Assembly: GCA_024232355.1 (NCBI GenBank)
Contig: JAAEPW010000922.1
Location: 1-9,716, forward strand
Direction: 5' to 3'
Length of the DNA: 9,716 bases
Source: Chloroflexota bacterium
Lineage (GTDB): Bacteria; Chloroflexota; Anaerolineae; B4-G1
This document shows, one piece after another, positions 1 to 5,157 of this stretch; within the stretch, counting starts at the first letter, position 1, and each line of letters opens with the position of its first letter. The notes below the pieces were generated by a model. That model was given only the letters and a program-made list of their open reading frames with translations, searched no databases and had not been told where the DNA came from. The position numbers and the translations under genes were made by a program.

Positions 1-1
1 C

Positions 2-835
2 AACGTGATCCAGGATGACGTGGGCGATATGCCGGTGGCCTGGGGCGCGCGCATGCTCTACCTGCCGGAAAGCGCTACCTGGGGGGCAGACCATCAAGTG
101 AAAATGGTCTGGCTGGTCAATGCGCTGGTCGATACGTGCGATACCAGCACGCTGGTTGATAACGACGAGTATGACACCCACTGCGCTGACCCCGACAATT
201 GGAGCAGCGAGACCCAGGTCATCCAGACCTATTACGAGGATTTCCACGTCACCAGCCTATCCGTCCGCGAGGATCACGGCATGCAGGCCGCCGTCATCGC
301 CCAGACTGACGCCCTCACCGCTGTCTATGAAGAATATCTGTGGCATCTGGCCGACACGTTGCAGCAGACCTTTATCGCTGGCGAGTTGATCGACACCACC
401 GGCGACGAGATCGGCGATGTGCGCTTTGACCTGGCCGAAATCGAGACCCGCTTTGACGACGACAGCCCCACCTACGCCGACGGCGCGCCGGAGCGCTGGG
501 GGATTCCCAAATCCGCGCTCGACGTGAGCGCCGTCTATACCTACCCCGACCAGATCAGCGGCCTGGATGGCGTTGCCGCCGTGCAGGTTCCCGCCGCTCT
601 GGCCCAATACACCAGCCCCGCCGCAGACGCGCGCGTCACCCTGCTGCTGGCCCGCGAAGAGACCTTTAGATCCACCAGCCTGGGCGGCGACGGGGTGACG
701 GCCAATTATGATGGCAGCATCAGCGTCGATATGAGCGAGCAGATCACCCAGACCTACGCATCCCTGAACTGGTCACCCTACGTGTACGATGGCTACGATT
801 GGGACGTGGACGACCTCGGCGACACGTTGGCGTAA
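2..835 (+). CDS. C-terminal part of a large acidic, probably exported protein (partial at left edge)
   Basis: The reading frame is open from base 2 (first full codon AAC) to TAA at 833-835, so this is the C-terminal 277 residues of a gene that begins outside the window. I do not recognise a family. The visible part is rich in Asp, Glu, Thr and Tyr and poor in Lys. It contains two cysteines about 17 residues apart (in VDTCDTS and DTHCADPD) that could form a disulfide, and it has no membrane segment. This composition suits an extracellular or cell-surface protein, which is inference. GTG at 5 and later ATGs are unlikely to be the start because the frame stays open upstream. It converges on the minus-strand methyltransferase fossil, with only about 16 bases between its stop and the end of that fossil. 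The last residues (DVDDLGDTLA) look unremarkable, so I cannot tell whether the end is native or was created by the rearrangement next to it. Confidence 0.72.
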   Translation, partial: NVIQDDVGDMPVAWGARMLYLPESATWGADHQVKMVWLVNALVDTCDTSTLVDNDEYDTHCADPDNWSSETQVIQTYYEDFHVTSLSVREDHGMQAAVIAQTDALTAVYEEYLWHLADTLQQTFIAGELIDTTGDEIGDVRFDLAEIETRFDDDSPTYADGAPERWGIPKSALDVSAVYTYPDQISGLDGVAAVQVPAALAQYTSPAADARVTLLLAREETFRSTSLGGDGVTANYDGSISVDMSEQITQTYASLNWSPYVYDGYDWDVDDLGDTLA

Positions 836-851
836 ACATCTCGATTGAGCG

Positions 852-1124
852 CCAGCCGTAGGCATTCAACACGGCCCGGTCGAGGTTCTTGCGCTTGCTC
901 TTGTACTTCCAGGCAAAGCGGCCCTTGTACCACGCCCGCCACGCTGCTTGGCCGCGTCCGTCTTAAAGGCAAATGTCTGCCCGGTGGGGGCTTTTTCCCG
1001 GCGGGATGGTATGCCCCACCAGGCGGCACAGGTCGATAAAGTGTTCCTGCGCGGCGGATCGTTCTTTTTGGGTGACGTTGCGCCTTATGGCGACGAATTC
1101 TTGGGCGGAGAGGGCGGGGCGCAG
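852..1124 (-). pseudogene. Fossil of a large SAM-dependent DNA methyltransferase (type IIG/MmeI-like), collapsed by frameshifts and an internal deletion
   Basis: Reading the minus strand from 1124 gives LRPALSAQEF followed shortly by ERSAAQEHFIDLCRLVGH, which I recognise as the N-terminal region of the roughly 900-1000-residue class I DNA methyltransferases related to type IIG enzymes. The frame closes at TAA (963-965). From the CCCCC/AAAAA run near 987-996 a second frame continues the homology as PTGQTFAFKTDAAKQRGG. The first frame then resumes with YKGRFAWKYKSKRKNLD, another N-terminal block of the same family. Directly after NLD the sequence reads RAVLNAYGW, which resembles the C-terminal LDxAVxxAYGW motif, so the whole catalytic core appears to be deleted. 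A good Shine-Dalgarno (AAAGGAG, 1131-1137) stands 6 nt before the first codon, but that codon is CTG instead of ATG. No functional product is expected. The family assignment is from memory of the conserved blocks. The two frameshifts are seen directly. Confidence 0.72.
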
Positions 1125-1156
1125 TGGTTACTCCTTTGGCGCGTACAACTCCGGCC

Positions 1157-1193
1157 AAAGCCTTCCATTCCCGCTTTACGGAATCAAGGCTTT
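1157..1193 (-). terminator. Hairpin downstream of the minus-strand operon (possible terminator)
   Basis: AAAGCCTT (1157-1164) and AAGGCTTT (1186-1193) form a perfect 8-bp stem. ATTCC and GGAAT extend it by 5 bp after a small bulge, around an 8-base loop. It lies 55 bases past the small membrane gene and just before the ribosome-binding site of the methyltransferase fossil. There is no proper U-tract on either strand, so classic intrinsic termination is doubtful. It could instead be an RNA-processing stem or the edge of a rearranged segment. Confidence 0.35.
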
Positions 1194-1247
1194 AGACGGA
1201 TCCTTCCAAAACCCCACCAAACTCAAGCGGGATCGCCCATCCTCTCT

Positions 1248-1550
1248 TTACCCCAGTTTTTCGAACGGCCAGGCGAGCACGCCGCGCAATGCATCGGCGC
1301 GGATGCTGTCCACGATGCGCTGGTGGCTGGTGCGCAAGCCCCACCGTTTGACGAGCCACGCGCCCTGGTAGAGGATGGTCGCGCCGACGTAGGCGGCTCC
1401 GGCGGGCAGGACTATGGTGGTGTTCATGACGAGTCCGCCGAGGGAGCCGATGAGGAGCAGACCGCTTACTTGTTTGAGGTAGGGTTGGATGGTTTTTAGG
1501 AATTTTCGTATTCTGTTTTAGGCTCGTTGGTAGAGGTTGGGTGGTTGCAT
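1248..1550 (-). pseudogene. Small two-helix membrane protein gene interrupted by an in-frame TAA at codon 11
   Basis: An ATG at 1550 follows AAGGA at good spacing, 35 bases after the res stop. The frame reads MQPPNLYQRA, then TAA (1518-1520), then continues in the same frame with NRIRKFLKTIQPYLKQV and a hydrophobic segment SGLLLIGSLGGLV. A second hydrophobic stretch (LPAGAAYVGATILYQGAWLV) and a basic tail ending AWPFEKLG follow before TAA at 1248. Without the early stop it would be a 100-residue protein with a basic amphipathic start and two membrane helices. The TAA could come from GAA or CAA by one change, in a sequencing error or a real nonsense mutation. Restart at ATG 1427 would give only 59 residues. 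I do not recognise the family. Its position suggests it was the last gene of the restriction operon. Confidence 0.55.
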
Positions 1551-1585
1551 AGTTGGGTTTCCTTGACTTTGCAGACATCCACGAT

Positions 1586-4372
1586 TTATGGCAATTCTTG
1601 AGCAGTAACAGCAACTTTATAATCCACCCCCAGGGCATCCTGAAAGTGACGCTTGCCGCAGATAATTTTGCGGCGTTCGTCCGGGCGTAGTTCGTCCAGG
1701 TTGTGGGTGCTTTTGGTCTCTCGTACCAGGTAGAGGGTCGCTTCGTTTACAGGGTCGCCGTGTTCGTCGCGCTCTTCCATGACGATGGCCCAGTCGGGGT
1801 TGTATTCGCCGATGGGGGTGGGGACGGTGAACCAGGTGGGGAGTTTGAGGTAGAGTTTGACGTCGTCCCGGCGTTCAAGCCCCGCTACGAATTGGCGCTC
1901 AATCTCCGAATCGCAGATAACGTGGTCATAGACAGCGTGCTCGGCGGGCACGAGATAGTCCTGGTAACTCTCGATTTCGAGGGCCAATTGGGTCATTTCG
2001 TACCACTGACTGATTTTCTCATATTGGATACCTTGCACCAGTTGCTCGGTCAGTTTTTCCTTGATAAAGCGGACGGCGACGGTGGCAAACTCGTTCGGGT
2101 TGTCAACCATCGCTTGCCTGGTGGTGTGTGAGGCGTGCTTGATGATCTCCAAAATGGTTTGGCGGGTGATGCGCACGGGGGGTGTAGTGTGTTTCATCAG
2201 ATTGGCGATGACGTGGACCAGGTTGGGCAAGGGATAGCGCCCGGATAGGTCCATTACGGTTTTGGCGGCGCTCATCTGGAGGGCTTCAAAGGCGCTTTCC
2301 TGGTGCACGTCCACGCGGGCCTTGGTGATGGTGACGCGGGGCGGGCGAATCTCGGCCCGGTCGAGTTCGGCCACCACGTCACGCACGAGTTTGGGGCTGT
2401 CTATCCTGACGGCGTAGCGGGTTTTGTGTTTGATCTTTTCCCACAGTGCCTGGAATTCGGGTTTGAGGGTGAATTCTTTGCGCAGCCTGGCAGTGCGGCG
2501 GTCGCGGGCGTTGACGGGTTTGGGGGGTAGGATGCCCTCGCCGTATTCTTCTTCGATCAGGCGGCGTTCCTCGTCGCTGAGGTCGCCGATGGCTTTGCCA
2601 TAGCGGGCCTCGATCTCGGCGCGGTATTCAAAAGCGATTTCGCTCTGAAGTTGGGCCACAAAGCGCTCATAGCTCTCGTTGGCGACGACGGTGAGGACGT
2701 TAAAGCGGTCGTCGTGGACGCGCTGGCCGGATTGGCTTACGGGAAGGCGGATGCCGCGCCCGACCTCCTGGCGTTTTTTCATTTCAGAGGTGGTCTGGTT
2801 GAGGGTGCAGATTTGAAAGACGTTGGGATTGTCCCATCCCTCGCGGAGGGCCGAGTGGGAAAAGATAAAAGCGGTCGGTTCGTCAAAGGAGAGCAGTCGT
2901 TCTTTGTCTTTCATAATGAGTTCGTAAGCCTGGCGGTCTTTTTCGGCTTCGCCAGTCTTGCTGTCTTCGAGAATGACGTCGCCGCTGCGGGTGCGGCGTT
3001 GAGCAAAGTAGGCAGCCTGCACCTGTCCGACGTCGCGGTCGCGCCAGGTGGGGAAGCGTTGTTTGATGTCGTCAAATGCCTGGACAAAGAGGCGACGGAT
3101 GAGGCCATCCTGGGGGGCATAGTTGTCCACGCGGTCGATGAAAAATAGAGAGAGGACCTTGATGCCTGTGGTATGGAGGCGGGCCTGGCGGCGGAGGTGT
3201 TCCTCAATGGTATAGCGAATCTGGGCCTCAAAGATAGCGTCTTTGTCGGCCCCCAGTTCCTGGCCGAGGGTGATTTCTAGATTGTTGGCAAAGCGGATAA
3301 ACTGGCCGCCGAGGCTGATTTCGTCAATCTCATAGCCGTCGTACTCGGTGCGGTTGGTCTTTTTTCGCAACGAGTCGCCGGGACGAACGGTGACAGTGCG
3401 CTCTTTGACAGTGCCGCCTTTCATCAACTTGTGCACAGCCAGGCGGGCGGTGAGGGTGCGCTTTTTGGCCTCGATGCGGACGAGACGCAGGTAGGGCTGG
3501 GCGGTGGCGTCCTCGCGCACGACAGAGGCAACCTCGATGCGTTTGACGAGCCGCTGGCGGTAGGCTTCGTAGGGGGTGAGGCGGTAGATGACGTTGTAGG
3601 GGTTGCGGTGGGTGGCGCTGTAGCGCAGGGCAAAGAGCGGGTCGAGCAGAGAGAGAGCGGCGATGCTGATCTCGCTTTCCATATTCTGCGGTTCGTCGAG
3701 AATGAGGATGGGGCGGGCGGCCTGGACGAGATGGACGGGCGTCTCGCCCTGGAGGCGGTCGGTGGTCTGGCGGATGACGTTGGAGGCTTTGTTAAAGGCG
3801 GCCAGGGTCATTACCATGATCTCGACGCTATCGGAAAGGGCAAACTGGCGCACCTGGGAGAGATTGGCCGAGTCATAGGCATAGTAGCGGTAGGGGATGT
3901 TTTCGTACAGTTGGCAAAAGTGTTTGGCGGTGATTTGCAGCGTTTTGATGACGCCCTCGCGCACGGCGACGGATGGCACGACGACGATGTATTTGCGCAG
4001 GCCGTAGCGTTGGTACAGTTCGAGCGCGGTGCGCAGGTAGACGTATGTCTTGCCGGTGCCGGTCTCCATCTCGACGGAAAAGTTGTAAAAGCGGGCATCC
4101 TTGGGACCGGCAGCGGTTTGGATGGGCTGTTGGATGTATTCGAGTTCGCGGTCGGGTGCGATCTGGTTGCGCTCTTGCACGGCATGCAGATTGGCGAGTA
4201 GTTGAGATTCGGAGAGGTCGAGACGGTTGGGAACGGCGGCGAAAGAGGCCACGCCAGGGGTGAAGGATAGGCCGGTCTCGACGCGGGGCTGGCCCGTGAA
4301 GAGGTCGACGATGGCCTGGATGGCGTACAGTTGGTATTCTTGTTTGGGGTCGAATTGTAGTTCCATTTTCAT
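1586..4372 (-). CDS. res: Type III restriction-modification system, Res (helicase-endonuclease) subunit
   Basis: This is the ATP-dependent DNA-translocating and cleaving subunit, which acts with Mod on unmodified DNA. Counting from GTG 4393 (residue 1), the superfamily 2 motifs are Walker A METGTGKT (109-116), DEPQ box (233-236, the usual type III form), SATH (259-262), REGWDNPNVF (517-526, motif V) and QEVGRGIRL (542-550, motif VI). A C-terminal PD-(D/E)xK nuclease is visible as YNPDWAI (864-870) and LVRETK (889-894). At about 930 residues it is a normal length, and all key residues are present, so it should be active. I choose ATG 4372 (MKMELQFD). ATG 4366 is also possible. GTG 4393 lies inside the repeat ladder and has no ribosome-binding site. 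The only purine-rich sequence near the ATGs is a weak CGGGA, so translation may be poor since the RAYT and repeats were placed between mod and res. Confidence 0.95.
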   Translation of the reverse strand: MKMELQFDPKQEYQLYAIQAIVDLFTGQPRVETGLSFTPGVASFAAVPNRLDLSESQLLANLHAVQERNQIAPDRELEYIQQPIQTAAGPKDARFYNFSVEMETGTGKTYVYLRTALELYQRYGLRKYIVVVPSVAVREGVIKTLQITAKHFCQLYENIPYRYYAYDSANLSQVRQFALSDSVEIMVMTLAAFNKASNVIRQTTDRLQGETPVHLVQAARPILILDEPQNMESEISIAALSLLDPLFALRYSATHRNPYNVIYRLTPYEAYRQRLVKRIEVASVVREDATAQPYLRLVRIEAKKRTLTARLAVHKLMKGGTVKERTVTVRPGDSLRKKTNRTEYDGYEIDEISLGGQFIRFANNLEITLGQELGADKDAIFEAQIRYTIEEHLRRQARLHTTGIKVLSLFFIDRVDNYAPQDGLIRRLFVQAFDDIKQRFPTWRDRDVGQVQAAYFAQRRTRSGDVILEDSKTGEAEKDRQAYELIMKDKERLLSFDEPTAFIFSHSALREGWDNPNVFQICTLNQTTSEMKKRQEVGRGIRLPVSQSGQRVHDDRFNVLTVVANESYERFVAQLQSEIAFEYRAEIEARYGKAIGDLSDEERRLIEEEYGEGILPPKPVNARDRRTARLRKEFTLKPEFQALWEKIKHKTRYAVRIDSPKLVRDVVAELDRAEIRPPRVTITKARVDVHQESAFEALQMSAAKTVMDLSGRYPLPNLVHVIANLMKHTTPPVRITRQTILEIIKHASHTTRQAMVDNPNEFATVAVRFIKEKLTEQLVQGIQYEKISQWYEMTQLALEIESYQDYLVPAEHAVYDHVICDSEIERQFVAGLERRDDVKLYLKLPTWFTVPTPIGEYNPDWAIVMEERDEHGDPVNEATLYLVRETKSTHNLDELRPDERRKIICGKRHFQDALGVDYKVAVTAQELP

Positions 4373-4381
4373 TCCCGTTGT

Positions 4382-4437
4382 TTGGGCGAACACACTTGGG
4401 CGAACACACTTGGGCGAACACGTGGGTTCGCCCCTAC
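4382..4437 (-). repeat. Palindromic repeat copy 1 with a 14-bp half-repeat ladder
   Basis: A complete copy (4412-4437, GTAGGGG head on the minus strand) is preceded on the plus strand by two extra tandem 14-bp units, TTGGGCGAACACAC, at 4382-4395 and 4396-4409. The full copy has stem GGGGCGAAC / GTTCGCCC around the loop CCACGT. The ladder looks like replication slippage of one half of the palindrome. It abuts the res start region and holds the GTG at 4393. Confidence 0.85.
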
Positions 4438-4460
4438 CTATGCGTTTGTTGAATCCGTCC

Positions 4461-4486
4461 GTAGGGGCGCACCCGCGTGTGCGCCC
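4461..4486 (+). repeat. Palindromic repeat copy 2
   Basis: The head GTAGGGG is on the plus strand. The stem is GCGCAC / GTGCGC and the loop is CCGCGT, differing from the other copies by one base (A to G). It is in the opposite orientation to copies 1 and 3 on either side, so three palindromes alternate in the RAYT-res spacer. Hairpins here could form in the polycistronic RNA and shield or reduce res expression, which is inference. Confidence 0.85.
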
Positions 4487-4523
4487 TCCTGCATTGGGAC
4501 AACCCCGTTTAGGCCATCCATTT

Positions 4524-4549
4524 GGGCGAACACGTGGGTTCGCCCCTAC
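4524..4549 (-). repeat. Palindromic repeat copy 3, overlapping the RAYT stop codon
   Basis: This copy is nearly identical to copy 1 (stem GCGAAC / GTTCGC, loop CCACGT). Its GTAG head on the minus strand supplies the RAYT stop codon: the gene reads CGG then TAG, and TAG belongs to the repeat (4546-4548). The RAYT coding frame therefore ends exactly on entering the repeat. Confidence 0.88.
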
Positions 4550-5148
4550 CGTTGTCGATTCGGGTTTTCATCGTCCGATTCCCAATTGGCGGGATTGTTT
4601 TCGATATATTCGCGAATGGCATTCAGTTCCCGTTCGTTACGGATGATTCGTTCATAATAATTCCGCTGCCAGAATTTACCGGGGAACGGTTCCCATCCTT
4701 CTTGTTTGACTCCACGGATATACGCATTGGTGGTCATAGTCTTGAACCATTGCATAATCCGGCCTAACGTAGGGCGCACATCCGATTCGGGGCGCACACG
4801 TGGGTGCGCCCCTACGGTCACGTCGGGTGTAGGGGCATCGGGTGTAGGGGCAAACCCACGTGTTTGCCCTGACATTTGCCCCGATTCAGGTTCCACGATG
4901 ACAATAACACCGTGAATATGATTGGGCATAACGATAAATTCATCGGTCTCGACGACGAGGAATTTTTCGGGCAATTTATTCCACCACATTTGAACCATAT
5001 CATGCACTGGCGTTGGTTCCAACAAACACAAACGATGCTGACAAACAATCGTCACGAAATACGCCCCGGCTTGGGCATAATCATAGCCCTTTAGACGAAT
5101 CGAACGACGGTGGTGACGTTGTGGGTCATAGCGTGATTTGGTCATCAT
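4546..5148 (-). CDS. REP-associated tyrosine transposase (RAYT, Y1/HUH family)
   Basis: RAYTs are single-strand DNA nucleases of the IS200/IS605-related Y1 group. They bind and cleave REP-type palindromes and are usually domesticated single genes. Seen here: an N-terminal YFVTIVCQHR segment, the metal-binding HUH motif MPNHIHG (residues 74-80), and the C-terminal WQRNYYERIIRNE block with the catalytic tyrosine (Y164 or Y165), then REYIENNPANW. Between them, residues 93-120 are not typical family sequence: GQTRGFAPT, a duplicated APTPD, and VGAHPRVRP, which are translated palindromic repeats. The remaining domain is complete, so activity is plausible. A TGGAGG motif lies 3 bases before ATG 5148 and 6 before ATG 5145, making 5145 equally likely as the start. 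It follows the mod stop by 9 bases and splits mod from res. The TGGAGG may originally have served res. Confidence 0.93.
   Translation of the reverse strand: MMTKSRYDPQRHHRRSIRLKGYDYAQAGAYFVTIVCQHRLCLLEPTPVHDMVQMWWNKLPEKFLVVETDEFIVMPNHIHGVIVIVEPESGQMSGQTRGFAPTPDAPTPDVTVGAHPRVRPESDVRPTLGRIMQWFKTMTTNAYIRGVKQEGWEPFPGKFWQRNYYERIIRNERELNAIREYIENNPANWESDDENPNRQR
4789..4815 (-). repeat. Palindromic repeat copy 4, inside the RAYT gene
   Basis: The head GTAGGGG is on the minus strand, with a 9-bp stem GGGGCGCAC / GTGCGCCCC around CCACGT. It is read in the RAYT frame as VGAHPRVRP. A degenerate half copy, GTAGGGCGCACA (4769-4780), sits next to it. Confidence 0.87.
4823..4852 (-). repeat. 15-bp tandem duplication inside RAYT
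   Basis: TCGGGTGTAGGGGCA occurs twice back to back (4823-4837 and 4838-4852). On the coding strand it gives the five-residue duplication APTPD-APTPD. The unit includes the GTAGGGGCA head of repeat copy 5, so it appears to be a slippage product of the repeat end. Its length keeps the frame. Confidence 0.85.
4844..4869 (+). repeat. Palindromic repeat copy 5, inside the RAYT gene
   Basis: The head GTAGGGG is on the plus strand, with stem GGGGCAAAC / GTTTGCCC around CCACGT. On the RAYT coding strand it is read as GQTRGFAPT. Together with copy 4 it forms a pair whose GTAG heads face each other, the reverse of the arrangement inside mod. Confidence 0.87.
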
Positions 5149-5157
5149 CGGCCTCCA

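Noticed and set aside
983..1020. Inverted repeat GGTGGGG / CCCCACC
   Set aside because: It is a 7-bp match in GC-rich sequence within the methyltransferase fossil and is explained by the coding remnant.
1192..1638. 148-codon minus-strand frame overlapping the res end
   Set aside because: Its translation is Arg/His/Pro-rich shadow sequence; the sensible frame here is the two-helix membrane protein with an early TAA.
3431..4201. 256-codon plus-strand frame opposite res
   Set aside because: It is antisense to conserved helicase motifs of Res and its translation has no recognisable domain.
4382..4549. CRISPR array in the RAYT-res spacer
   Set aside because: Palindromes alternate in orientation and have irregular spacing; they fit REP-type elements next to a RAYT.
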